64,000 nucleotides of DNA from Ciona intestinalis (GCF_000224145.3 NW_004190381.2:152137-216136), one strand, 5' to 3'; counted from the stretch's first letter, positions 10,424 through 21,242 are shown. Made by a program: numbers and translations. The notes: generated from the letters alone by a model not told the origin.

Positions 10424-13399
10424 ATGCCTCGTACTTCAATTTTCGATACCTCTAATATATTTTCGATGACTGAAAACACTGCCCAGGTAAATTGCAACTC
10501 CAACTAATGCATGGAAACAATAAGTTAAACGCTAGAAAGCATGCAACTATGTTAGGACATATCTAGATTGTACCAGCATACATACAAGGCAGTAAAGTTA
10601 AACAAATGTATTTTACAATCAGAACAAAGTTGGAGGAAAGCCTTCATCCAAACGACCGGCTACTTCCCCCGCTAAAGGCGCCGTTCACAAAAGATCTGCT
10701 TTTGGTGACATCACAAACGTAAGTATGACATCATAATGTAATATTCTATATGGATAAACTGCTACATACCATGTCTATTAGGCCAAAGTTGGCATGTTTT
10801 TTACGTGAGTGAGATCCTACCTAAAATTTAGGCCAGAGTTGGCTCATTCCCCAACATAATGTTGGTTGTAATATTAGTTATATCAAGTTTTTCAATGGCC
10901 TTTGTTATTTTAATAGGCTGGTGTTGTCAATGTAAAAGCAATTGCAAAACCTGAAGCAACCAAGAAAGTTGATTCGAAGAAAAACAAAACCAAACGTCAT
11001 TCACTTCGTTTGTCCAAACAAGTTATAAAGACCAAGCAAGATACTTCAGCAAATGTTGAAAAACTTTCACAAATCACTCAGGATTTTTTCATCTCAAGGT
11101 GAATATCTAATTAAAAAATTCTACATGGTTTCATAGCTTTACCCTGCTGATAGGTGTCTATACAAAAAGCATAACGAAAGTATATTGCACTCGCACTTTG
11201 TTCTATATTTATTTAAGAAAGTAGCAATTTTAACGATTCTACTTTTCACCAGCTCACAAGAAACCAGCTCTTCATCGGCCTCAAGTGTTTACGAATCACT
11301 TCCCAACTCTCCCGCTACCCCGACATGCTTCATCGAACACAAAGCCTCACCTCGTCGCAGAGCGCTTAACTTCACAGACGTTGACGCAGAAAACGTGAAC
11401 AACATAAACGAAGCGCCCGAATATGCATTCACCATCTTCGAATACATGCGAGCACGGGAGCAATCTTTCCCCATCAATGAAAACTATATGGTTGAGAAGC
11501 AAACCGAGATAACACCTGAGATGAGATCAATCTTGGTTGACTGGATGGTTGAGGTGAGAAACAAATCTTATATTAAAGCATTTTTAATCTAATAGCTTGT
11601 GTGTATCTGGTTGTATATTAGTTTGAATATGACAATAATTGGCAGTAATTTTCCTTCTCTTTGTTGTTTTAATAATTTCATATATGCTATCGTATCGAAG
11701 GGATAACTAAATATGTCATTATTATGTTATTATCCTGATCATATTTAAATATTAAACTAATTATTTCTGTTGTAGGTGCAAGAGAACTTTGAACTGAACC
11801 ACGAGACTTTATACCTCGCCGTCAAACTTGTTGACTGTTATTTGCAACAAGTCAAAATAAAGAAAGAAAAACTCCAACTTATTGGTGCAACAAGTTTGCT
11901 AATTGCTGCTAAATTTGACGTAAGTGGATTTAAACATCAATTAAATAACCATATTCATAGTAGGCCAACTGTGGCCTGTATTTTGAGTGTGTCATAAAAT
12001 TTTAAATAAATTTCACCTATAGTACTGTTAATAAAAAGTCTTGTGTATTAAATGTTTGTCATGTCCAGTATGTTAACCCAATGTTTCCACCCACAGGAAC
12101 GGCAAGCCCCATATTTGGACGACTTTCTTTACATTTGTGATGATGCGTACAACAAACAACAGATGATGCAAATGGAACGAACTTTGTTGAAGACAATTGG
12201 TTTCGATATTAATATTCCAATCGCATATCGATTTCTTCGTAGATATGCTAAGGTAAGCTTATATCTCGTGTTCCTAATTCACTACATTGTAATAATGTAT
12301 TTAAATCCTTTGATATTCAATGTTATTATACTGGTCAGCTAAAAAAAAATGTCAAACTTTTATTTAATCTAGTAGGCATATTGGGAAGATCCAATAAATT
12401 GGCTTAAAAATAGTTTCAGGCATAGTACGATCATATTTAGATCAAATATGTTATGATTGATGACATAATCTATTTACTTTTGATTTCTTATCTGATTATT
12501 AAACTTAATTCATTCCCTCAGTGTGCCAAATCCAGCATGGAGGTTCTAACATTGGCTCGATACATTATGGAGCTGTCACTCCAAGATATTTCTTTCATCG
12601 GTAAATCTGCTTCACTTATGGCAGCATCAGCGTTGTGGCTTGCTTTCAAAATGAAAAAGACCAACTTTCAATGGGTAAGTTCAACATTTAATAATAAATT
12701 TAACATTCACTATTGTATATTAATTTAACAAGAGTAAATTATAAGCTGATAAAAGATCCCGTTTTTATAACCCACACATTTTGCTATACATATTTATAAA
12801 ACAGCTAGTTTAATTTTGCTTGTGCAAAAACACACAAGTACTTTGTATTATGCATATGGTATTCGTAAAACATTAAATTTGGTTTGTTTTAACTTTATGT
12901 TGAATTACATTGTCTAACCATTGTTTATTCCATCACAGAACGACACACTGGTTTATTATTCGTCTCATAACGAGCAAGATATTATTGAACTTGCAGTTCA
13001 ACTTAATCATATGCTATCTTCAAGAGACACCAAACTTAAAACGGTAAGCATTACTACTGTTATTGTGTTTTAATTAAGTATAACAATTAAATTTGGAATG
13101 AAGAATGTAGCGTGGTTCACAACCGGTATTACACGGGTGTTCTGTTTCATACAACTCGTGCCAGCTTATGAGTTGCCACATATGTAACTTTTTGAGTATT
13201 TCGTGTAAATTAGGGTAAATTTTGATATCATAGGTATATGTTTTGTATATATATGACATCATAATAACATATTGTTTCATCACAGATATTCACCAAATAC
13301 TCGCACTCCATATTTTACCAAGTTGCCAAAACAACTTGTTTGTCACAAGTTGAAATAAACGAAGAAACTTCCAGAATCCAACATTTCACTCAACTTTAA
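10424..13399 (+). CDS. ccnb3: G2/mitotic-specific cyclin B3
   Basis: Regulatory subunit of a mitotic cyclin-dependent kinase, nuclear in animal cells. Nine coding exons with canonical splice sites and consistent phases: 10424-10486, 10623-10718, 10917-11098, 11253-11553, 11776-11919, 12097-12252, 12522-12674, 12939-13043, 13286-13399, giving 437 residues. An in-frame TAG just upstream of the first ATG supports the start. RSAFGDITN at residues 45-53 is the B3-type destruction box, with Phe where other B cyclins have Leu. The N-terminal third is Lys/Ser-rich. The cyclin N box begins near residue 175 with MRSILVDWMVE, then LIGATSLLIAAKFDE, FLYICDDAY and DINIPIAYRFLRRYAK, which are diagnostic of B3 over B1/B2 or A. 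The C-terminal cyclin fold follows to the end. An AATAAA at 14088 would give a long 3' UTR. Intron 8 carries a SINE tail. The vertebrate gene has a greatly enlarged N-terminus that is absent here. Confidence 0.93.
10757..10872. repeat. Dispersed repeat 'GGCCAGAGTTGG', copy 1
   Basis: Lies in cyclin B3 intron 2. It shares TTTAGGCCAGAGTTGG and CCCCAACAT with copies at 23.9 and 45.5 kb. Confidence 0.6.
13105..13190. mobile_element. SINE tail fragment in cyclin B3 intron 8
   Basis: Reverse-oriented tail (ACACGGGTGTTCTGTTTCAT...) of the tRNA-headed SINE described at 14828. Confidence 0.7.
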
Positions 13400-13439
13400 C
13401 TTGGTACCTTTCCCATCAAGATAACTTATAAGTTCCTTA

Positions 13440-13880
13440 TCATTGTGACGTCATTATCATTCTTACGTCACACACGCCGCGAGAAGATATTTTTTCTAGA
13501 ATGTATCTGTGCCACTCGCAGATTACGACCGCTGTGTGACGTCATACACAGGTGTGACGTAGCACAGTTCGATTGTGGCAAAACAAAACAGTTTCAGATC
13601 GTGGTATTCAACTTTACCTTTCCCTACCTCATTCCACACGCGATACTACGTCACGCCGACGTAACACACACGTAGGGAATACATTGTTACGTAATAAGCC
13701 AACACACGCGACATAATTGTCCTTTTCTTCTATTCTTTCCTTATTGTTGTTGTTTTAACCGCGCGAAAGTTTTTACTTCCGGAACATCGTGGTTCCTACG
13801 TCATTTGTGTTGTTTCTTATGTCACATATTGCTTTATTACGTCACTCATGCATTTGTGACGTTCGTTTTCTTCTCCGAGT
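13440..13880. promoter_or_regulatory. Cluster of TGACGT/ACGTCA sites 3' of cyclin B3
   Basis: About ten TGACGT or ACGTCA half-sites, two of them full GTGACGTCAT palindromes, lie within about 440 bp right after the stop codon and before the AATAAA at 14088. The half-site is the CREB/ATF core. It may be an enhancer, a 3'-UTR feature or a genome-wide word bias, since the same word is frequent at 0.2-0.3, 2.4 and 57.7-58.0 kb. Confidence 0.4.
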
Positions 13881-14159
13881 ACCGTTTTATATTGTTTCTA
13901 TGCTTCTGTGTACATACTTGTTTTATCTTTAACGTTTTTATCGCCGTAGCCGCAGTGTTTCCAACAAATCTTTAATTTCTTTTACCCGGAAACACTGCCA
14001 CGTCACACGTAAACGCCATACATTGTCACACACGCCACATTATGTTTACGACTTCTATCATCGCACTGGTAAAGTTCCCGTGTGTCGAATAAACGGATTC
14101 TTATTAAACAAGTTGTTATTTTTACAAAGTTTCAACCACATTTGCACGAATGCTGTATC

Positions 14160-14290
14160 TTAAATGAATGAATGGAATTTATTTCGTCTCTTCGGTCACG
14201 ATAACGAAGATCAAGAGAGTTTACAAAAGCGAAAAGACGGGTAGTAACGGTAAAGCAACAATTGTTAAAACACGCTTATTGATAAAAATG
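14160..14290. mobile_element. Second SINE-like family, reverse copy
   Basis: Matches 61.0-61.1 kb in opposite orientation. The shared core reads TTCGTTATCGTGAC...GAAGAGACGAAATAAA and ends in an ATTC repeat tail, as in SINE 3' ends. Confidence 0.65.
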
Positions 14291-14827
14291 GAAAAGAAAT
14301 AATATTTTGGGTAAAAGGCGTGACCGTTACACCTTAGTATAAAATGTGTTATCGGAATAGCTTTCGGTTTTCACGGGATTATGAGATGTCTTGTGGTATA
14401 AATGCACAATAACATGCAAATGCGCTATAACGTTTCTGCGCATGCAAACCAATGTAATAGTAATATTATCTGTCTAACTTACAGACTGTAATGTGTACGC
14501 GTTAAAAATCATTTCTAGGTACGAACGGGCTTCACTACACTCAACTCGTTTCCAAGTATAATCCTACCATAAATACAACGGGGATAATATTTAAATTGTT
14601 TCTTTAAACTTCGTGGAAGCATCCAAAGGAATGGCTTTCATCGATTTGCATATTAAGCGCTTTAACTATTAAACTTTCTGCCTCCTCATGATCCCGCGTT
14701 AGCTCTAACAGGCATTGTTCAACAGTATTTAAATTAATGGAATATGAACACACAATTTATGGAAAATGTGCACAATTTATTTTAACTTTTTAATATTTAA
14801 ATCGAACATCATTAGAGTATGTTTGTC

Positions 14828-15130
14828 GGGCGCCGTGGCAGAGTTGGTTAGCGCGCCTGCCTCTAACCCAGAGGTTATAGGTTCAAGGTTCGTCGCTGCT
14901 TTGTAGGCACATGTGTCATTGGGCAAGATAGGCTACTTAACGGCAATTAGTCCAACTCAGTGGTCACTAATGCTGGCTTGTCTAAATAGTCAGTCATACA
15001 GTTTATACAAAAACAAAAAAACATTACTCACAAAGTTACATACGTGGTAACTCGTAAGCTGGCGCGGTGTGTTTGAAACAGAACACCTGTGTTTAACCAT
15101 AGTATACTGAAGTGATAGTACGCTAACGAG
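14828..15130 (+). mobile_element. tRNA-headed SINE, near full length
   Basis: Best example of the SINE family. The tRNA-like head contains box A TGGCAGAGTTGGTTAGCGCG and box B-like GGTTCAAGG. A middle segment reads TTGGGCAAGA...GTCCAACTCAGTGGTCACTAA. The tail reads AAGTTACATACGTGGTAACT...GAAACAGAACACC. It is not a functional tRNA because the acceptor and T stems do not close. Confidence 0.8.
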
Positions 15131-15529
15131 ACCACGTGACCACTTTTCACGCATGAGTGCCCAGTTGCACTTCGCCCGACAGTTCAGCCAGACAGTGCAG
15201 TATAACAGTGCAAGGCAGAGTCCGTATATAAGCATTTTTATATGTTTATATACGGAAAAGGATCACGAAAATTATTGTATAGCGTACAGTGACACATTTT
15301 TATTAGTTAGAGTAACATATAAGATATATACACTGGTTTCTGCTTAAACGAAAGTTTTCTCGGCGACCCATTTGCTGATTCACTGACAAGGCAGCACCAG
15401 ATATAAGGACTTCACAAGTAAAAATCTTATGCATTGAGTTCTGATCTGGCAGATATTCAACCCACTGTAAATATTGAAGATTTCGAAAACAATTCTAATG
15501 GAATTATCTTCAGTATACTGTATGGTTAA

Positions 15530-15625
15530 ACCATAGTATGTTTAGGTATCTATGGTTTAACGACTGTCGTTTTCCTGCCACGCGAGGATAAATAAGTTAC
15601 ATTCATTTATTTATTTATATTATAC
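15530..15625. mobile_element. SINE tail with ATTT-rich end
   Basis: Tail fragment CGACTGTCGTTTTCCTGCCA ending in an (ATTT)n run. Confidence 0.6.
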
Positions 15626-15954
15626 GCTTTAAAACGCTTTGAAAAGCCCAAAATGGAATTTTATAAGTGATTAGGCTACAAGAGCACAAAAAAAATTGAT
15701 TACGTAATCTTTAGTACGTTCTGGTTCGTAAGAGTTCTTGTAAATGATAAAACAGCACTCGCTGTATATTCAAATAGGATCGTGCAGTATATGCATAACA
15801 GTTCATGGTATAACTTAATTGGGTCTCTCTCTACCAAGATTTCTTTGAGTTTTCTGTCTATTAAATGCAAATCAATTCCCAGCGTCTGTGGGCTGGCGTT
15901 GTTCCTTTGGCCAATATTTTACCTGCTACCAAGCAATTTACTCAACAAAGAACG

Positions 15955-15963
15955 TCTATAAAT
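15955..15963 (+). promoter_or_regulatory. TATA-like box of the first peptide gene
   Basis: TATAAATTG about 55 bp before the ATG at 16013, a plausible distance for a short 5' UTR. Based on motif and position only. Confidence 0.35.
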
Positions 15964-16012
15964 TGAGTTAAAATGACTGGTCTTCTCACAAGAAGAAGCA
16001 ACGAAGGAGAAG

Positions 16013-16480
16013 ATGAATCGAAGAATCTTGCTTATTGTTTTGATGGCTGTCGTGGTGCATAGCGCATTACGAGCAGTGCGGCGGCGAAGAAGATTTCTCT
16101 GCTGGAATGTGAGGAGATGTAACGTCACAATTGTACATCCTCCCAAAGTGCCAACGGCACCTACTTATACGCGTCGCCGCCGCAGCGACCGCCGCCGCCG
16201 CTGGGGTGGTGGCTGGAACTCGAATAAAGAGAGGTAAATGTAGATAAAATTGTTGCTGTACCGCGGTACTTTCGCACCAACACATTTTTAATACTCATTT
16301 TATATCTTTACAGCGGCATGGTAGAAGATTTAGAATTAGATGGTAAGAACACTTTAAAATGTTTTTTATATGTGCCAATAAATTATTGTAATTATTATGT
16401 TGTGTGATGTTTGAACAGACAATTCAGATATTCCTGCAAATGCTGTTGACTTGCTTGAACTCTTCAACGAACAAGAATAA
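16013..16480 (+). CDS. Small secreted arginine-rich C-x5-C peptide precursor, paralog A
   Basis: Three coding exons (16013-16233, 16314-16342, 16419-16480; phases 2 and 1) give 103 residues. A fourth, non-coding exon probably starts at 16573, with AATAAA at 16636. Residues 1-21 form a signal peptide (RRILLIVLMAVVVHSALRA). The middle is strongly basic: RRRRRFLCWNVRRC with two cysteines five residues apart, a Pro-rich spacer, then RRRRSDRRRRWGGGW. The last 30 residues are acidic and end LLELFNEQE. Signal peptide, cationic core and anionic C-terminus is the layout of tunicate antimicrobial precursors such as styelin and clavanin, but I recognise no sequence family. Paralog B, 1.3 kb downstream, shares exon phases, the two-Cys motif and the C-terminus. 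A neuropeptide is an alternative, although no amidation signal is visible. Confidence 0.75.
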
Positions 16481-16802
16481 ACAGCATGGGTACGTATCAT
16501 TTTTCCATCTAAAAGTCAATAGAGTAGCTATGCAGGCAGATTTTAAAATTAATCCAATTTTTTTGTTAGCAGGTCACTGAGAACTTTGACGACGTGGTTA
16601 AATGTCTACTGCGTACATTGTCAATGATTCCGTGCAATAAAATATCATACAGATATTACCATACTGTGTTTTTACAACCTCAGCAATTTCATAGATTTGC
16701 GAATATCTGACTCCTCTGATTACCGTACCATTAGCGGGACTTTTAGCGACCAAGGTGATCCTAGAATACAGATATTATAGCGGCCATATTTTCGATACCT
16801 TT

Positions 16803-16880
16803 GGTCTTATAGCGCAGTGGTTAGATCGCGCGTCTGGTAACTTAACGATGCGGGATTCGAAGCTTGATACTCCCTTGCAT
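16803..16880 (+). mobile_element. SINE tRNA-like head fragment
   Basis: TATAGCGCAGTGGTTAGATC followed by a degenerate box B (GGGATTCGAAGC). The SINE body is missing. Confidence 0.5.
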
Positions 16881-16975
16881 TGCCATTGTTTGTTGCAAAT
16901 TTAGAAAAACACAATTATTGCTTGTCGTAGTAGTTATTAATACAATTCACTAACGAACGATCGGTATAATAATTA

Positions 16976-17172
16976 TATTGTAGGGTGGGGGAAGATGGGA
17001 AACCTTTTCATTCTAATTTCTCGTCTAATTTGGTGGTAAACAAAGAATATTCAAAGAATTATAAAACCGTATCCTCACGACTCCAATAGACCGTTGTTAA
17101 TTGTTGAAAACACGATCAGACTATTTTGATATTATGTGGTAAAATTGTCCCGTCTTTTTCCACGCTACTATA
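16976..17172. mobile_element. MITE copy 6 (full length)
   Basis: Full copy lying between the two peptide paralogs; the right end is slightly decayed (CCACGCTACTATA). Confidence 0.8.
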
Positions 17173-17320
17173 ATGCAATGCAAACTAGTTTCCTGCGTTT
17201 CGCGATTAAACGATACCAAAAACTTAATGCAAAGCTTTCCCAACTACCAACCGCCCATAGGTAGTGGGAGTCTATGTAGCCAGCCAGTCTAAATTATCCC
17301 TATGTGAGAGAAGCAAGGCG

Positions 17321-18134
17321 ATGCTTGTCAGGATTCTTATTGTATTATTGGTAGTTGCCTTTATAGGCGCTTCGTCTGCTGTAGCTCAACGTAGACGGCT
17401 GTATTGCAAAAACACGAAATATTGCCCTGGAACCATGACGCCCAGTCGGAATAATAACGCTCGACGTCGCGCATGGAGCTCCTGGGATTTCAGGCAATTG
17501 GAGTGAGTTTGGTTAGATATGTAAATGTAATATTTGCACAATCGTAAATGATAAGCGGGTACGTCGTTTTTAAAAATAGACATCCGTGTTATTAACCTCG
17601 AAATTGACCAGTCACGAGAGGATGAGTAAGTGACAGCCTACTTATTCATTTTAACGACTGTCGCTTTGCCGATTTTAGCATGTACTTCAGTTTGTATTTT
17701 ACTACGTTCCCTGTTATTTTTATATCTTATCGAATATAGAATAAGATGGGGGAATATGGGACAGCTTTCCGTTCTATTTTCTTTACCGTTCTATATTTAT
17801 TTAAGAACATTCAAAAAATTATAAAACTGTATCCTTACGATTCCTATAGACCGTTATTAATTGTTTAAAACAGGATCAAGACATTTCAATATTATGTGCT
17901 AAAGTTGTCCCGTCTTCCCCCACCCTACTATTTGTAGGTTATATATTACGATAGTAATACCCCCTAACCTATAGCATGTTTTTCACAGTGATGAGATACT
18001 GGAATATGCACTAGGTAAGAATACGACTGTTAAAATGACTTTGCTTTCCTAATGACTTCCCCCTAACAGGAAAGAGCATTGCAAGCAGAAATGCTGACCA
18101 TGTAATGCTAGAGCTATTCAATATGGAGCAATAG
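17321..18134 (+). CDS. Small secreted arginine-rich C-x5-C peptide precursor, paralog B
   Basis: Three coding exons (17321-17502, 17989-18014, 18070-18134; phases 2 and 1, as in paralog A) give 90 residues. A probable 3'-UTR exon starts at 18218, with AATAAA at 18273. The first 22 residues are a hydrophobic signal (MLVRILIVLLVVAFIGASSA). The core reads QRRRLYCKNTKYC, the same C-x5-C spacing as paralog A after an Arg run, then NARRRAWSSWDF, which parallels RRRRWGGGW. The C-terminal part is acidic and ends VMLELFNMEQ, matching LLELFNEQE. Intron 1 holds a MITE. Sequence identity outside these blocks is low, so the pair is either old or diverging fast, as host-defence peptides often do. I chose the ATG at 17321 because the signal peptide starts there; the frame is open upstream. 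Confidence 0.72.
17735..17932. mobile_element. MITE copy 7 in intron 1 of paralog B
   Basis: Full-length copy whose left end is decayed (TATAGAATAAGATGGGGGAA). Confidence 0.75.
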
Positions 18135-18371
18135 ACTAAGGTTGGTTTGGACATTTAGGCTATATGCTTTCTTGGTTAGCAAAAAGTAGGTTCAAACGAC
18201 TTTAATTATATTAACAGGTTTCCTGTCAAGAGAAGTGACCACGGTAATAAGAACTTGTATTGATTTTGTTGAAATAAATACGAAGTTCCAACTGTGAGGA
18301 ATCTTTTATATGTAGAAGAGACATGCAGTATCAGTTTTAGGAACCTAGATCTTGGCTGTTTACCTAGCGTC

Positions 18372-18606
18372 CTAGCTTATAGCGCATTGGTACGGTGGTT
18401 ATAGAACGGTCGCTTCTAGGCTAAATGCTATAGGTTCGAGGCGCCACTTCATGTGTATTGTGGGCTACGTGTCCTTGGGGAAGAAAATTAACGGCGACTG
18501 CTACACGCCAAAGTTCTGAGTTGTCCAAATTATCAGCCATACAGAAAAACAAACACCCACGAAGTTACATATGTGGTAACTTGTAAGCAAGGTCTATTAA
18601 AATATA
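18372..18606 (+). mobile_element. tRNA-headed SINE, full length
   Basis: Head TAGCTTATAGCGCATTGG with box B GGTTCGAGGC, then the middle segment and the tail TTACATATGTGGTAACTTGT. Confidence 0.75.
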
Positions 18607-19086
18607 GACTATTCTATAATATTAAACTCCTCGCCGCGTAAGTCTGCGTGAAAATTAGTTTTATGGTTTTCGTCTGTATAAGAAAGAGGTATTGCTATAT
18701 TTGGGGCAAGGAAAAGGGCACTGGCTGATTAAAGAAAGCATCAGCGAGACATTCGCCAAGCAATCTTCATAAAATTGGCCGCATGAGTGAGCGGTGAGAC
18801 ATCATATTGTTGAGCAATACCGTTTGCAATGTTGCTTCTAATGGGGAACCCCCATCAAAGGGAACGTAACAATGCTGAGTGTTTACGTAATAATGGTGAA
18901 TGTTTACATTATTTACATTTAAAATAATACGCAGGAAAATTGCAGTTTTTATGCATGTTGTTTATTTTATGATTTTTAAAATCATTTTTATGTAAAGTAT
19001 GTGTAAACGCTTTTGTGTTTTTTGCAATAACAGTAATCATGTTACATTCATTCATGTTTTGTTTCCACATGTTTTACTTCTTTTCA

Positions 19087-19180
19087 GTACAATAAAAGTC
19101 GAGAAATGGCAGATTGCTGATTTATCAAAACAAATAGATACTGTACAAGCAAACAATGAAATAGTTACAAGACCTGACAC
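19087..19180 (+). CDS. Candidate orphan internal exon
   Basis: Bounded by a strong acceptor (TTTTACTTCTTTTCAG) and a consensus donor (CACTG|GTAAGC), and open in one frame. It encodes about 31 residues including VEKWQIADLSKQIDTVQ. I do not recognise the peptide. It could be an upstream exon of the multicopper oxidase, whose 5' part is missing, or a separate gene crossing the assembly gap. Confidence 0.35.
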
Positions 19181-19616
19181 TGGTAAGCCTAACTTAAATA
19201 TTGTATGCTGGGCAAGTGGGCAACATAATTGTATTTTTAAGTAGTAAAATATTCTGTGCAATAGCTGGTGCACCTCAAGCATAAAATATCAGTTGAGGGC
19301 TAGATGCTGCTACCATTGGTTATAGCTGTATGTATAAAAGAGCAAGAAACTTAACAGCGATTGCTGTCGAGTCTAAACCATTGGTCTGTTATTGGTCGTA
19401 AATTACTCCTAAGCCATAAACGGCATGGCCTGTATGAAGACCTGTGTTTTAACGACTTGCCTCGCCAAAAGTACTTGATTGATGGTTAAATAACTATCAC
19501 GGCACGTGTTTATAATTATCATGGCACATGTTCCTAAATATGCTCAACATACTGTCTTTGTATTAAACTACAAAGCACCAGGTTTCTAAAAATGAGTTTA
19601 AATATTAATTTAAAAG

Positions 19617-20130
19617 ACATGGAGCTATACAGAGAAGACGGAAAAATTTTTCCGCTAGGAGGCGATGACAAATTCATTTCTCTATTCTATGGGGAGCAGT
19701 TAGTTTCACGGATTATACACATAAGATATAAACCCCTAACCACTAACCCCCTAACCCCCTAACCCCAAACTCGTGCTAATCAAACAAAAAAAAACTTTAA
19801 AAAAAATAAAAAAAAAGTATTCCACTGTGTGGGACTCGAACCCGATAAAAATGAAACAAAGAGAGTAAACGACTGCACGCAAACCGTTACACCACAGACT
19901 CGACGACAGTAAACAGAACGAAAGAGCGTATATAACCGACCTAATGTGGGAAATATGTTCTTACTAGTGTTTTATATATTTATAAAGGTAATATTATTAT
20001 TTAATTAATTTTTTTTACACTTATTAACACTTTGTAGTGTTGTTTTGTTCGTTTTTCCGTATTTTTTAATTTAAATAATTGCCGACACCAAGCGGAAAAA
20101 GTTTTCCGTCTTCTCTGTATAGTTCCATGT
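19617..20130. mobile_element. 514-bp inverted-repeat transposon with 9-bp target duplication
   Basis: Flanked on both sides by ATTTAAAAG (19608-19616 and 20131-20139). Terminal inverted repeats of about 40 bp, with two mismatches, start ACATGGAGCTATACAGAGAA. Each end contains a nested palindrome; the left one, CGGAAAAATTTTTCCG, is perfect. There is no transposase. A 9-bp duplication suggests a Mutator-like origin. The interior carries CCCCCTAACC repeats and, on the minus strand, a tRNA-like segment. Confidence 0.8.
19826..19905 (-). other. tRNA-like segment inside the transposon
   Basis: On the minus strand, box A TGGTGTAACGG and a perfect box B GGTTCGAGTCC lie about 55 bp apart, and CTGTG can pair with CACAG at the ends. 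The anticodon arm is not convincing, so I treat it as a tRNA-derived or pol III promoter-like module rather than a tRNA gene. Confidence 0.5.
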
Positions 20131-20426
20131 ATTTAAAAGTCCTACATTCAAAAAGGTTTAAGAGCACTGTGTTAGACTATTAGCACCTTATAATTGCCAT
20201 GCTTTAACTATTGTCATGTTAATTATCACATTATCAGCATATTGCATGTTATCTGGTTATCTTCATATCTTTATCACTGTTTCTACGATTACTCCAACAT
20301 TAGCAATATCTAATATTTACCTCAGTTTAGACCCAATCTCCTATTTCACCTTTCTGGCTAAGAATTCACCCAAATAAAATGAATAATGGATTTTAATTTA
20401 AACATGAAACAACAATTGTTATATGT

Positions 20427-21242
20427 GTAACATTTTCAATACACAATTATTATACATAACATGTTTAATACACAATTATTATAAATAACATGTTTAATAC
20501 ACAATTATTATAAATAACATGTTTAATACACAATTATTATAAATAACAAGTTTAATACACAATTATTATAAATAACAAGTTTAATACACATTTATTAAAT
20601 ATAACAAGTTTCATACACAATTATTATAAATAACATGTTTAATACACAAATATTAAATATAACAAATTTAATACACAATTGTTAGAAATAACATGTTTAA
20701 TACACAATTATTATAAATAACATGTTTAATACACAACTATTATAAATAACATGTTTAATACACAATTATTATACATAACATGTTTAATACACAATTATTA
20801 TATATAACATGTTTAATACAGAAAAATTAAATCTAACATGTTTAATACACAATTATTAAATATAACATGTTTAATACACAATTATTATATATAACATATT
20901 TAATACACAATTATTAAATATAACATGTTTAATACACAATTACTAAATCTATCATGTTTAATACACAATTATTATATATAACATGTTTAATACACAATTA
21001 TTATATATAACATATTTAATACACAATTATTATATATAACAAGTTTAATACACAATTATTATATATAACAAGTTTAATACACAATTATTATATATAACAT
21101 ATTTAATACACAATTATTAAATATAACATGTTTAATACACAATTACTAAATCTATCATGTTTAATACACAATTATTATATATAACATGTTTAATACACAA
21201 TTATTATATATAACATATTTAATACACAATTATTATACATAA
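20427..21242. repeat. 29-bp AT-rich tandem array, about 28 copies
   Basis: The unit is close to ACATGTTTAATACACAATTA plus TTATATATA, with units differing by a few bases. Subsets of adjacent units share the same variants (for example CTAAATCTATCATG twice), showing multi-unit duplication. It lies close to the assembly gap. Confidence 0.92.

Noticed and set aside
14828-14900. Functional tRNA gene
   Set aside because: A and B boxes are present, but the cloverleaf does not close and the sequence continues into SINE body and tail; it is a SINE head. The heads at 16.8, 18.4, 29.8 and 54.0 kb were rejected as tRNAs for the same reason.
16067-16285. Minus-strand ORF over the first peptide gene
   Set aside because: Shadow of paralog A; it lacks splice logic, while the plus strand has signal peptide, splice sites and a paralog.
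19731-19775. Telomeric repeat
   Set aside because: Only a few CCCCCTAA-like units inside a transposon, and a related motif sits in the 114-bp element at 60.5 kb; not a chromosome end.
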